A stretch of 64,000 nucleotides of DNA from CAZOKH01 sp964580315. GTDB taxonomy: Bacteria; Chloroflexota; Anaerolineae; Anaerolineales; Anaerolineaceae. Shown here in pieces: positions 16,999 through 25,945 of this stretch. The stretch lies in assembly GCA_964580315.1 (NCBI GenBank), contig CAZOKH010000006.1, positions 3,392 to 67,391 of the forward strand, in the 5' to 3' direction. The notes beneath the pieces are model-generated. The model did not search any database and had not been told where the DNA came from. It worked only from the letters and a program-made list of their open reading frames with translations. How positions within the stretch are numbered: the stretch's first letter is position 1; every line of letters starts with the position of its first letter. A program made the translations under genes and the position numbers.

Positions 16999-19900
16999 GT
17001 GGAAAATATCGATCTCACAACTTCAAATCGTGGAACCAACAAAATTACCGCGGAGTTATTCTGGCAGGCGGTGTCTGGTGTGTGTTTGCTTGCCACTATT
17101 GTTCTGTTCATCATTTATCCCATCCTGGCAATTCCCCGGCTGAATTTGCCATTTGTTGGTTCGTTTGTCATCCCGCGTATGATACTGCTTGAGCCTCTTC
17201 ACAATGGCGAAAGTGAGGTGTCTTTTCAATCCGGGAAAATTATTCGTGTAGATGGTGAGAGTATCCTGTCATCAACGGAATGGGTGGATACGGTTCAAAA
17301 CTATCAAACAGGCGATTCCATCCAAATCAGCCTGGAAGATCAAAGCGGAATTATTACAGAAGAAACGATTCAGTTGGTGCGCTTTCCTGATCAGGATCGT
17401 TTACTCTATTTATTCTTCCCGATTTTTGTGGGGATTATTTACCTGATCAGTGCAGTGTGGGTTTTCTTCTATCGACGCCATTATGATAATGGAAAGGCCT
17501 ATATTCTGTTCGCATGCGGAATGTCGATTGCAATGGGGGGACTGTTTGATTTTTATTCTTTGCATAAACTGGCAACCCTCTGGCTGATTGCGCCAGCCTT
17601 TGCAGCGGCTGCCATGGTTACCATGGCTATGACCTTTCCTGAGAGGGATGAGCTATACCGCAAGAGGATATTGATCCGGGTATTACCCTACGTTGTGACC
17701 GTGTGGCTGGCGTGGTGGGTTTTGCATGAATTCACCAGCAGCCAGAATGACTATGCTTATCTCCGCGTCTGGCAATATGGAATCCTTTACTGCATTATTT
17801 CGCTGGTTTTTGCGTTAGCCTGGCTGGGTTTGCGCCGTTTAAAAGACGCCAGCCTGGTGGAAGAGCAGCAAATCCGCTTAATTCTTCTGGGCGGAACCCT
17901 GTCATTTGGCCCTGCAATTATCTGGATTTTCTACTCATACTTTCAGAAGGCTGGACTTTTCCCTCATATTCTTTTCCTCCCATTTGTGGTTTTTCCCATC
18001 ACAATTGTTTATGCGCTGCGCAAACAAAAACTTTTGCGATTGGATTATATTTTAAGCCGCGGTCTGTTATACGGGATCCTGGCGGTTGTGGTTGTTGTGG
18101 GCTACTCGTTACTGGTAACTGGATTGGGTTTGATTTTTACGGGTATGTTAGCCACAGACTCACAAGTTGTGGTGGGAATTGCCATATTCATATCAGCGCT
18201 GGCTTTTCAACCTCTGAAAGCAACCCTTGACAGAGCGCTGGACAGGCTGTTCTTCAGAAGTGAAAGAGTATTGCAAGATCGATTGCAGGAATTCACCGGC
18301 CAATTGGCCGAAACGGTTGAGATTAAGCAGATTGCACATCTGTTGAAGGTTACCATTGAAGAAAGCCTCTTCACAGGAAATGTCCATATTTATACATTTG
18401 ATTCTGTGAATAATCGTTATTCAGTTGTGCCGGACCTTGAAGGACGGGTTTCGAGCGATATTAAATTTGTTCCAGACAGCCCGCTGGTTGATTATTTGCA
18501 AAAATCTGATGCCCCGTTGTTTATTCGCGAGGATGCTCCATTTCCATCTCAATTGCGAATTGATCAGGCGCGAATCAATATCCTGGGGGCGCGGGTTTTT
18601 ATTAAATTACCCGGCACCAAGCAACCCACGGGATGGATTGCCCTTTTACCGCGCGAATCTGGCGAGGATTATACGCCGCGGGAAATCGGGTTTCTCGAAT
18701 CAATGGCGGGGCAGGTGGCGCTGGCGATTGTCCGTACCCAGGTGGTTGATAATCTTGAGAACCGCGTGCGTGAGATGAACGCCCTCTCGAGAGTGTCGCA
18801 GGGAATTAACATTACCCTGAAACTGGATGATATCCTGGAGTTGATCTATGCCCAGACCACCCAGATCATCCCGGCAGATGATTTTCAAATTTTACTCATC
18901 GATAATCAATCAGGTGTATATAACCGCCTGTTTTATATCCTGGAGAATGACCGCCTGACAGAGTTTGAAAATAAATCTGTGCTGGGCGGGCAAGACCTTG
19001 AACAAGAGATCATTCGCCAACGACGACCTCTCATCACCGAGAACTATGCGCGTGAAGGGCAAAAATTGGGCATTCCAACCACTCGCAGTGGGTTGTATGC
19101 CTGGATGGGTGTGCCGTTAAATGCCGGTGCCGAACCCATTGGCGCCTTGAGCCTGGGCAGCAGAAATCCATCCATCGTTTACACCAATCATCAACTTTCA
19201 TCATTGCAGGCAATTGCAGATCAACTGGCAGGGGCTATTGTGAAAGCACGTTTGCTGGAAGAAAGTGAACGGCGTGCACGGCAATTGGCCATTCTCAACC
19301 AGATGTCCAGCCAATTGACGGCCACGCTGGAGTTGAACCCGTTATTGAAAAATATTACCGACGGCGCCGCAGAGATATTGAACTGCGAAGCAGGCAGCCT
19401 GTTATTGGTTGATGAACAAACTGGCGAATTGGTGTTCAAGGTAACTGTTGGGCCGGTTGCCAGCGATTTGTTGGGTAAACGGCTTCCAGCAGGAAGCGGA
19501 GTGGTGGGCAGAGCTGTCAAGACACGCAGCCCCCTGATTATCAACGATGTGCAAAAAACACCGTTTTGGTCTGATAAAACGGACAAAGAAACCGGGTTTG
19601 TGACCCGTTCAATCCTGGTTGTTCCCATTCAGGTGCAAGAAAAAGTTATTGGTGTTATTGAGGTGATCAATCCTCGCAGCGGCGCCCAGTTCAGCAAAGA
19701 AGACCAGGATTTGCTGACAGCTTTTACGGCTCAGGCGGCGGTGGCCATTGAGAATGCCCGTCTATATACCATGACCGATCAAGCATTGGCCAATCGCGTT
19801 GAGGAATTGTCCATTATGCAGCGCATTGATCGCGAGTTGAACACCAGCCTGGAAGCCAGCCGGACGTTGAAAATTACTCTGGACTGGGCAATGACCCAGT

Positions 19901-21006
19901 CCAGAGCTGAGGCCGGTTTTGTCGGCCTGGTGCGGGATAATGGGATCGAAATCTCTTCCTGGCAGAATTATGCTGAGATTATTGAACCCTATAAAGAATC
20001 ATTGTTGCCTATCGATCGTTTGCAGATTCAAACGGTTATCAGTAATGGTGAGGCGCGCAGCCAGGTATTCAAGCGGAGCACTGATTCAACTCTATTGCCC
20101 CATGCGCACAGTCAAATTGTTGTGCCCATCCGGCGTGAGAACGTGACCATGGGGGTGATAGTCTTGGAATCAACCGGCAGGGAGCTTGGCGCTGAAAGTG
20201 AGACCTTGAATTTTCTCAAGCGCTTGAGTGATCATGCGGCTATTGCTCTTTCCAACGCGCAGTACTATGCCGCAATTCAGGCTGCCAACCTGGCAAAGAG
20301 TGAATTCGTGTCCTTTGTTTCGCATGAGTTAAAGAACCCGATGACTTCCATCAAGGGCTATACGGAATTGCTGGCTGCCGGCGCTGTTGGCCCGGTGAAT
20401 GAAAACCAGGCCAACTTCCTTGCCACCATTCGCTCAAATGTTGACCGCATGGCAACGCTGGTTTCTGACCTGGCAGATGTTTCGCGTATTGAGGCAGGGC
20501 GCATGCGGCTTGACTTTAAAGCCACCGGCCTTAAAGAAGTGATCGATGAAGTGGTTCGATCATTACAGAAACAAATTGATGAGAAACAGCAAACGCTGAT
20601 CTGTGATGTTAGCGAGGAGATGGAGAACCTGTGGGTTGACCGGTCGCGATTGGTGCAAATTGTTACCAACTTAATCAGCAACTCCAATAAATATTCACCC
20701 AAGAACGGTGAAATTAGCGTGGGCGCCGAAGTTTGCGCCAATCAGTGGGACCCTGAAGGTTCGCCGCAGGTGGCGCATATTTGGGTGAAAGACACGGGTA
20801 TTGGACTGACACCGGAAGACCAGGTGAAGGTGTTTCAGAAATTCTTCCGTTCAGATGATCCAAAGACTCGTGAAGCGCCAGGCACTGGCCTGGGATTGAA
20901 CATCACCAAGAGCCTGGTTGAATTGCAGGGTGGAAAGATCTGGTTTGACAGTGAGTTTAGAAAGGGCACCACTTTCCATTTCACCATGCCCATTGCCACT
21001 TCATAA
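16999..21006 (+). CDS. Large sensor histidine kinase with PDZ-like, multi-TM and GAF domains
   Basis: 1335 residues from GTG 16999, with a weak AGGT site. Order seen: TM helix (20-45), PDZ-like segment (ESEVSFQSGKIIRVDGESI, 60-115), about eight further TM helices (130-400), then four GAF-type domains (about 430-570, 590-750, 765-910, 930-1085), HisKA with the phospho-acceptor in FVSHELKNPMTSIKGYTELL, and HATPase_c with N box NLISNSNKYSP, G1 DTGIGLTPED and G2 GTGLGLNIT. It should sense several ligands or redox states. No response regulator is adjacent, so it is an orphan kinase. A strong terminator follows. Confidence 0.9.
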   Translation: MENIDLTTSNRGTNKITAELFWQAVSGVCLLATIVLFIIYPILAIPRLNLPFVGSFVIPRMILLEPLHNGESEVSFQSGKIIRVDGESILSSTEWVDTVQNYQTGDSIQISLEDQSGIITEETIQLVRFPDQDRLLYLFFPIFVGIIYLISAVWVFFYRRHYDNGKAYILFACGMSIAMGGLFDFYSLHKLATLWLIAPAFAAAAMVTMAMTFPERDELYRKRILIRVLPYVVTVWLAWWVLHEFTSSQNDYAYLRVWQYGILYCIISLVFALAWLGLRRLKDASLVEEQQIRLILLGGTLSFGPAIIWIFYSYFQKAGLFPHILFLPFVVFPITIVYALRKQKLLRLDYILSRGLLYGILAVVVVVGYSLLVTGLGLIFTGMLATDSQVVVGIAIFISALAFQPLKATLDRALDRLFFRSERVLQDRLQEFTGQLAETVEIKQIAHLLKVTIEESLFTGNVHIYTFDSVNNRYSVVPDLEGRVSSDIKFVPDSPLVDYLQKSDAPLFIREDAPFPSQLRIDQARINILGARVFIKLPGTKQPTGWIALLPRESGEDYTPREIGFLESMAGQVALAIVRTQVVDNLENRVREMNALSRVSQGINITLKLDDILELIYAQTTQIIPADDFQILLIDNQSGVYNRLFYILENDRLTEFENKSVLGGQDLEQEIIRQRRPLITENYAREGQKLGIPTTRSGLYAWMGVPLNAGAEPIGALSLGSRNPSIVYTNHQLSSLQAIADQLAGAIVKARLLEESERRARQLAILNQMSSQLTATLELNPLLKNITDGAAEILNCEAGSLLLVDEQTGELVFKVTVGPVASDLLGKRLPAGSGVVGRAVKTRSPLIINDVQKTPFWSDKTDKETGFVTRSILVVPIQVQEKVIGVIEVINPRSGAQFSKEDQDLLTAFTAQAAVAIENARLYTMTDQALANRVEELSIMQRIDRELNTSLEASRTLKITLDWAMTQSRAEAGFVGLVRDNGIEISSWQNYAEIIEPYKESLLPIDRLQIQTVISNGEARSQVFKRSTDSTLLPHAHSQIVVPIRRENVTMGVIVLESTGRELGAESETLNFLKRLSDHAAIALSNAQYYAAIQAANLAKSEFVSFVSHELKNPMTSIKGYTELLAAGAVGPVNENQANFLATIRSNVDRMATLVSDLADVSRIEAGRMRLDFKATGLKEVIDEVVRSLQKQIDEKQQTLICDVSEEMENLWVDRSRLVQIVTNLISNSNKYSPKNGEISVGAEVCANQWDPEGSPQVAHIWVKDTGIGLTPEDQVKVFQKFFRSDDPKTREAPGTGLGLNITKSLVELQGGKIWFDSEFRKGTTFHFTMPIATS

Positions 21007-21027
21007 ATTGTCGAAAACAGCAAGCAA

Positions 21028-21066
21028 ACAGGGCTGCTCAATTCTTCAAGAGCAGCCCTGTTCTTT
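21028..21066 (+). terminator. Terminator between the kinase and trpB-like genes
   Basis: 12-base stem ACAGGGCTGCTC (21028-21039) and GAGCAGCCCTGT (21050-21061) followed by TCTTTT on the plus strand. On the minus strand the stem is followed by a weaker T-rich stretch, so it may serve both converging genes. Confidence 0.88.
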
Positions 21067-21085
21067 TACTTATCAAAGTTGGATA

Positions 21086-22465
21086 TTATGCAACGGGGAG
21101 TTCTACGCGGGGAAGGTTAGCCTGAATGTTTTCAAACATACTGTCGGGATATTCCACTTCGTTCAAATTATTATTGAGATAGGCTTCATAGGCAGAGAGA
21201 TCAAAATGGCCGTGACCAGACAGGTTGAACAAGATGACGCGTTTTTCGCCGGTTTCTTTGGCTTTCAGGGCTTCATCGATGGTGGTGCGAATGGCGTGCG
21301 CTGATTCGGGCGCGGGCAAAATGCCTTCGGTCTGGGCAAATAAAACGGCTGCTTCAAAAGTTGGGACCTGTTTCACGGCCACAGCTTCGATGTATCCGGC
21401 ATCGTACAGGCCGCACAGGGTGGGCGACATGCCGTGATAGCGCAAACCACCGGCGTGGATGGATGGCGGGATAAAATCGTGGCCCAGGGTGTGCATTTTC
21501 ACGATGGGCGTCAGGCGGGCGGTATCGCCGTAATCGAAGGCGTAAATGCCGCGGGTGAAAGATGGTGTGGCGACTGGTTCCACTGCGAGCAGGCGGGTCT
21601 TGCGGCCGTTCTTTAAGTTTTCGCGCAGGAAGGGCATGGCAATACCAGCAAAATTGGACCCGCCGCCCACGCAGCCGATCACCACATCCGGGTACTCATC
21701 AGCCATGTCCATTTGCAGCAGGCATTCCTCACCGATGATGCTCTGGTGAATCAGTACGTGGTGCAAAACCGATCCCAGGCCGTATTTTTTCAGGCCATTG
21801 GATTTGGCAGCTACTTCAACCGCTTCAGAGATGGCGATACCCAGTGAACCAGGGTTGTTCGGGTCCTTGGCGAGGGCAGCCCGGCCGGAATCGGTCAGGT
21901 TGGTGGGGCTGGCGAACACCTGGGCGCCAAATGTTTCCATCAAATTCCGTCGATAAGGTTTCTGCTGGTAGGAGCATTTAACCATGTAGACTTCAAGCGG
22001 GATATTAAATGAGCGGCATGCCATTGCCAACGCAGATCCCCATTGACCGGCGCCTGTTTCAGTTGTCATGGCTTTTGTGCCGCTGATTTTGTTGTAATAA
22101 GCCTGCGCCAGGGCGGTATTGGATTTGTGGCTTCCGGTGGGCGAAACGCTCTCGTTTTTGTAATAAATATGCGCCGGGGTTCCCAGGGCTTTTTCAAGCC
22201 GGCGGGCGCGGATGAGCGGAGTGGGACGGTAGAGTTTGTAACTCTCTCGCACTTCTTCCGGAATTTCGATGAAACGTTCCGTGGAGACTTCCTGCATGAT
22301 CAATTCCATGGGGAAGAGCACGCTCAAATCATCGGGCGTGATGGGTTGCTGTGTCTGGGGATTCAAGACGGGCGTAGGCGAAACGGGATTGTCTGCATTG
22401 ATATTGTAATAAAAACGCGGCAGATCATTTTCGCTCAGGATATAACGGGTTGTTTCTTGGGACAT
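21086..22465 (-). CDS. trpB: TrpB-like PLP-dependent tryptophan synthase beta chain (TrpB2 type)
   Basis: 459 residues from ATG 22465, which has a GGAGGTG site. Longer reading upstream runs into the T-box leader and is rejected. The PLP lysine is in SPTGSHKSNTA (Lys 114), followed by ETGAGQWGSALAMAC and the phosphate-binding CVGGGSNFAG. The long N-terminal extension (FYYNINADNPVSPTPVL) fits the TrpB2 branch rather than TrpB1. It joins indole and serine to make tryptophan. No trpA or other trp genes are nearby. Expression is predicted to be controlled by the tRNA-Trp T-box leader immediately upstream. Confidence 0.92.
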   Translation of the reverse strand: MSQETTRYILSENDLPRFYYNINADNPVSPTPVLNPQTQQPITPDDLSVLFPMELIMQEVSTERFIEIPEEVRESYKLYRPTPLIRARRLEKALGTPAHIYYKNESVSPTGSHKSNTALAQAYYNKISGTKAMTTETGAGQWGSALAMACRSFNIPLEVYMVKCSYQQKPYRRNLMETFGAQVFASPTNLTDSGRAALAKDPNNPGSLGIAISEAVEVAAKSNGLKKYGLGSVLHHVLIHQSIIGEECLLQMDMADEYPDVVIGCVGGGSNFAGIAMPFLRENLKNGRKTRLLAVEPVATPSFTRGIYAFDYGDTARLTPIVKMHTLGHDFIPPSIHAGGLRYHGMSPTLCGLYDAGYIEAVAVKQVPTFEAAVLFAQTEGILPAPESAHAIRTTIDEALKAKETGEKRVILFNLSGHGHFDLSAYEAYLNNNLNEVEYPDSMFENIQANLPRVELPVA

Positions 22466-22499
22466 GGTACACCTCCTCAGATGAAAGAAAAGAATGGAT

Positions 22500-22846
22500 T
22501 CATCCGGAACGAACAAAAAAACGTCCGTCCCGATACTACAGGGGACGGACGTTGAGTCCGCGGTGCCACCCCAGTTAGGCTGCTGAAATTTATACAAAAA
22601 ACCACCGGTGATGCACCCGGTGGTTCGAAAGCCAGCCTCACTCTTTTTTGGGTACGGCAGCAAGCTGCTTATACCCTTTGCCCTGATAACGGTGGCATCT
22701 CCGGCGCGGGTTACTGGTTACCGTTCACCCTGCAACTCTGAGGTCCATTTGGCGCCATTGTGCGGGCAGTTTCTCACCATTCACTGCTCTCTGTACCGTC
22801 TGGACGGCGCTTACTCGTCCTCTTCACAGTCATTGCTTATTAATTT
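22500..22846 (-). promoter_or_regulatory. T-box riboswitch, tryptophan specific
   Basis: About 340-nt leader between a consensus promoter and trpB. The T-box core reads AACTGGGGTGGCACCGCGG (complement of 22558-22576); its UGGC bulge (22565-22568) can pair with an NCCA end whose discriminator is G, as in bacterial tRNA-Trp. Stem I has the AGAGAGC element (22781-22794) and a specifier context AA-UGG-ACC-UCAGAG, with UGG, the Trp codon, at 22745-22747. A 9-base hairpin at 22600-22625 is Stem III. Uncharged tRNA-Trp would stabilise the antiterminator and turn trpB on. Confidence 0.93.
22515..22552 (-). terminator. T-box regulated terminator
   Basis: Perfect 11-base stem ACGTCCGTCCC (22521-22531) and GGGACGGACGT (22542-22552). 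On the minus strand the stem ends in a run of seven T. It lies just after the T-box sequence, as expected for a tRNA-controlled attenuator ahead of trpB. Confidence 0.92.
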
Positions 22847-22852
22847 TGATTG

Positions 22853-22880
22853 ATTATAGGCATATTTTGAAAAATGTCAA
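22853..22880 (-). promoter_or_regulatory. Consensus sigma-70 promoter of the T-box/trpB transcript
   Basis: On the minus strand TTGACA (22875-22880), 16 bases, TATAAT (22853-22858). Both hexamers are perfect consensus. Predicted transcription start near 22846. Confidence 0.9.
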
Positions 22881-22902
22881 TACCATTTCAACAAATTGCC
22901 TG

Positions 22903-23451
22903 CTATTTATAGACCGGAATGGCATTTTGCCGGTCTAGTGGAATGAAAACTTCACTTTTAAAAACGGACTGATCCGTCAGCTTGTCAAAAATTTCGTATT
23001 CCACCCAGTCATCGATACGCGCCAGCGGTCCACTGCAATACAGTCGGCGTGGATTGTAACTGTTGGAGCAATAATACGTTTTGCCTTCTTCGACCACCGC
23101 GTAATAACTGCCTTTGATATCTTCTTTCAACTGGACGGCAATGAAAAAGTTCCAGTTCTGCAAAAAACCAGCAGTGTAAAATGATGCTCCTTCCCAGTTG
23201 TCTGCGGGAGGGAGGGTGGGTTCTGGCGTGCTGCTGGAAATGGGCGTGGCAGTCCATTCTTCTGTGGGTTCAGGTTGGCGCGTTGGGACATCGGTTGCTG
23301 TGGGGAGCGCTGTTTTTGTGGAAACAATAACCGTTTTTTCTGGTTTTGGGGTCGAGGTGGGTTCCGCTTTCTGGGGTGAACACCCCTGCAGGATCAAAAC
23401 CGATGCCAGCATGGATATGAGAATGGTTTTCACAATGTGTGTATTTGCCAT
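22903..23451 (-). CDS. Hypothetical lipoprotein
   Basis: 182 residues. Signal peptide with lipobox (LILQGCSP), a Thr/Pro-rich spacer to about residue 80, then a C-terminal domain of about 100 residues with WNFFIAVQLKEDIKGSYYAV, two Cys (YYCSNSYN and LYCSGPL) that may form a disulfide, and FIPLDRQNAIPVYK. This resembles small beta-sandwich lipoproteins of Chloroflexota but I cannot name a family. It ends 23 bases upstream of the trpB promoter, with no hairpin terminator visible between. Confidence 0.65.
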   Translation of the reverse strand: MANTHIVKTILISMLASVLILQGCSPQKAEPTSTPKPEKTVIVSTKTALPTATDVPTRQPEPTEEWTATPISSSTPEPTLPPADNWEGASFYTAGFLQNWNFFIAVQLKEDIKGSYYAVVEEGKTYYCSNSYNPRRLYCSGPLARIDDWVEYEIFDKLTDQSVFKSEVFIPLDRQNAIPVYK

Positions 23452-23754
23452 GAAAGTTTCCTGGTTAACCTAAAATTGCGAAATAGCTTGGTAAATTATA
23501 TTCGCTTTGTTGGATTCGTGAGAGAGAATTCAAAAATAGCGGAATCTTTATGCCATCCGGCAGATTAGCCGGGAAAAATTGATACCTGTTGGGACTGGCT
23601 ATATATCCTTTTTAGGATATCATAAATTATTGCCGGTTCAATGAGATTTTTCTGTTTTGGTCGTCGGTGGAAGGTGAATTGTGTTGCAAGAGCGCGTGAT
23701 CACTTTACCTATATCGCATGGATAAAAGCGCAAATTTTTGCTGTGCGGGGTTGA
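23452..23754. other. Divergent intergenic region, 303 bp
   Basis: Lies between a minus-strand lipoprotein gene and a plus-strand membrane protein gene. It is AT-rich and contains a short inverted repeat, ATATCC and GGATAT, in the stretch 23600-23622, possibly an operator. No ORF, tRNA or clear promoter pair was found. Confidence 0.4.
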
Positions 23755-24348
23755 ATGAAGAAAAAAGTAGATGCTATGAAAGTTTTTCGCTTTGTTTTAT
23801 ATGGCCTGTTGCTCCTGGCTGCGGGACTGGCAGGCTTTATCATCGGTTTATTGTCACTGGGTGACTATTCACCGAATATGCTGCTTGAATTCATATCTGG
23901 TGAAACACCGCAGGCCAAGATAACTCGATATTTGCAAGCTGTAGAAGCCCAGGATAGGGCGGCTGCTCTGGATGCCTGGCTGCTCCCGCCAGAAAATTCA
24001 GGTAATTTTAAACAATTGAGCGAGCGCCGCGAACTGGTTACGGATGAGCTTTTGGCTCGCAATATCACCCATTTTATGATTTTTGAACCGCAATGGTGGG
24101 GTACTTGCTGCGATCCCGGCATCACCAGTCATCAGCGTAACGCCGGCGGCGCACGCGTATCGGTGCAAGTGTTAGATTCTGAAGGTCAACCCTGGTCATA
24201 CACATTCGATGTCTTTGTCAATGGACCTTACTTCGGCGATGCCATTGGCAATCCATATCGTCACTGGTTTCTCCGTGATGTTTATCCACGCGGTGAGTTC
24301 CCCATTTTCTGGAAATTATTATACGAGGGAGAAGTTTACGCTCCATGA
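23755..24348 (+). CDS. Hypothetical membrane-anchored protein
   Basis: 197 residues. One N-terminal transmembrane helix (FVLYGLLLLAAGLAGFIIGLL fragment, residues about 12-34) with a large extracytoplasmic part. The segment ARYL-like TRYLQAVEAQDRAAALDAWLL is typical of domains similar to DUF4878/NTF2-like lipoproteins, and the C-terminal half is beta-rich (RVSVQVLDSEGQPWSYTFDV). Family not certain. ATG 23755 has a weak GGGG site; ATG 23776 is an alternative. Stands alone before tRNA-Ser. Confidence 0.6.
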   Translation: MKKKVDAMKVFRFVLYGLLLLAAGLAGFIIGLLSLGDYSPNMLLEFISGETPQAKITRYLQAVEAQDRAAALDAWLLPPENSGNFKQLSERRELVTDELLARNITHFMIFEPQWWGTCCDPGITSHQRNAGGARVSVQVLDSEGQPWSYTFDVFVNGPYFGDAIGNPYRHWFLRDVYPRGEFPIFWKLLYEGEVYAP

Positions 24349-24450
24349 TTGTTATTTTATCCTTTCCATGAATACGCACATCAATGTTGCTGCACCACGG
24401 GAGGAATTCCAACCTTGCCAAATCTGGTGCGCGAAATATCGAAAAAAGCA

Positions 24451-24480
24451 TTCGACGAGGCCTTTTTGTTATGGTATAAT
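24451..24480 (+). promoter_or_regulatory. Candidate promoter of tRNA-Ser
   Basis: TTCGAC (24451-24456), 18 bases, TATAAT (24475-24480) with an extended -10 TG. The tRNA starts 35 bases downstream. Confidence 0.55.
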
Positions 24481-24514
24481 CAGCCGCGCAGCAAAGCAAA
24501 CAGGGTTGTGTTAT

Positions 24515-24601
24515 GGAGAGGTTGCATAGTCCGGCTTAATGCGCACGCTTGGAAAGCGTGTTTACCGAAAGGTAACGTGGGTTCGAATCCCACCCTCTCC
24601 G
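24515..24601 (+). tRNA. tRNA-Ser (anticodon GGA)
   Basis: Acceptor GGAGAGG (24515-24521) pairs with CCTCTCC (24594-24600), discriminator G at 24601. Anticodon loop TTGGAAA with GGA at 24551-24553, a long variable arm (TACCGAAAGGTA) and T-loop GTTCGAATC. The long variable arm and G73 fit serine. The 3' CCA is not encoded. Reads UCC and UCU codons. Confidence 0.95.
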
Positions 24602-24657
24602 CCTTCTGACTTGTCCCTTTCCTCGTTGAAAGGGGCTTTTTCATTGGAGAAGCAAGC

Positions 24658-25887
24658 ATGAAAAGTGAATTTGAACTGATGATGCAAACAATGGTTTATG
24701 GGGGAAATGCCATGGGAAAATTGGAAGATGGACGCGCAGTGTTTGTGCCGTTTGCACTGCCCGGCGAACGGGTTCGCATTCGGTTGACGGAAGAAAAACA
24801 GCGCTATTGCCGCGGCGAATTGATCGAGGTTTTGCAACCATCCATTGATCGAATTCAACCGCGCTGCCGGCATTTTGGTACATGCGGGGGCTGTCATTAT
24901 CAGCATTTGTCTTATGAAAAACAACTGGAAGTGAAAACTGCGGTGGTTGTTGAACAATTTGAGCGATTGGCTGGATTGGAAAAACCACCTGTGAAACCGA
25001 TTATGCCATCGCCAAATGCCTGGAATTACCGCAATGCAGTTCAATTTCACCTGTCGCCAGCAGGAAAACTGGCCTATCAACGTGCTTCATCGCATGAGCT
25101 GGTGGTAGTGGATGAATGTTTTTTGCCCGAGAATGGATTGGATGAGGTCTGGCGCAAGGTTGAGATTGATCCGCAAAGCGGGGTGGAGCGGGTTGAATTT
25201 CGCCAGGGCAGTGATGGTGAAATCCTGTTAAACCTCTTTGGCGATGATGCTGTTCCGCCCGAAATGGAAACAGATTTGCCCATTTCGATGGTGTATTTGG
25301 GCTCGGAGAAGCCGTATGTAATGTCGGGAGAGGAATCGGTTGTGATGGAAGTCAAAAACCGGTTGTTCCGCTGCTCGGCAGGGTCGTTTTTCCAGGTGAA
25401 CCTGCCCCAGGCTGAGAATATGGTTCATCACGTCTTTCAAAAATTGGATTTGAAGGGTGATGAAACCTTGCTGGATATTTACTGCGGGGTTGGATTGTTC
25501 AGCGCATTTGCGGCGCCCAATGTGAGCCGGTGCATTGGTATTGAATCCTCTCCCTGGGCTGTGAATGATTTTGCTGCCAACCTGGATGAATTCGACAATG
25601 TTGAAATTTACCAGGCGGCAGTGGAGGAAGTTTTGCCGCAATTGCCGGTTGAGCCAGATGCGGTAATCCTTGACCCTCCGCGCAGTGGTCTGCATCCAAA
25701 AGTTGCTGATGCGCTGCTGGACAAAAAACCGGAGAAAATTGTCTACGTCTCCTGTGACCCTGCCACCCTGGCGCGGGATGTAAGAAGATTGCTCGAAGGT
25801 GGGTATAGACTGGAAGAAATTCAACCTTTTGACATGTTCCCGCAAACCTATCATGTAGAGACGGTAGTATTGATGACCCGGTTTTAA
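24658..25887 (+). CDS. rlmD: 23S rRNA (uracil-5-)-methyltransferase RlmD/RumA family
   Basis: 409 residues, class I SAM enzyme of the TrmA/RumA family. A TRAM-type RNA-binding domain occupies the first 60 residues (GNAMGKLEDGRAVFVPFALP). Four Cys for a 4Fe-4S cluster are implied by CRHFGTCGGCHYQHL. SAM motif LLDIYCGVGLFS, ILDPPRSGL and the catalytic YVSCDPATLARD are intact. It would methylate C5 of a uracil in 23S rRNA; U1939 or U747 cannot be told apart from sequence. RBS GGAGAAG precedes ATG 24658. Lies just after tRNA-Ser. Confidence 0.9.
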   Translation: MKSEFELMMQTMVYGGNAMGKLEDGRAVFVPFALPGERVRIRLTEEKQRYCRGELIEVLQPSIDRIQPRCRHFGTCGGCHYQHLSYEKQLEVKTAVVVEQFERLAGLEKPPVKPIMPSPNAWNYRNAVQFHLSPAGKLAYQRASSHELVVVDECFLPENGLDEVWRKVEIDPQSGVERVEFRQGSDGEILLNLFGDDAVPPEMETDLPISMVYLGSEKPYVMSGEESVVMEVKNRLFRCSAGSFFQVNLPQAENMVHHVFQKLDLKGDETLLDIYCGVGLFSAFAAPNVSRCIGIESSPWAVNDFAANLDEFDNVEIYQAAVEEVLPQLPVEPDAVILDPPRSGLHPKVADALLDKKPEKIVYVSCDPATLARDVRRLLEGGYRLEEIQPFDMFPQTYHVETVVLMTRF

Positions 25888-25945
25888 TGCGAAAAGCGAG
25901 TACACGTAGTGTGATTCAACGCAAATCACCAACTGGAGGATTTGA

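Noticed and set aside
22466..22663. N-terminal extension of trpB by 66 codons
   Set aside because: It would translate the T-box and its terminator. ATG 22465 has a strong ribosome site.
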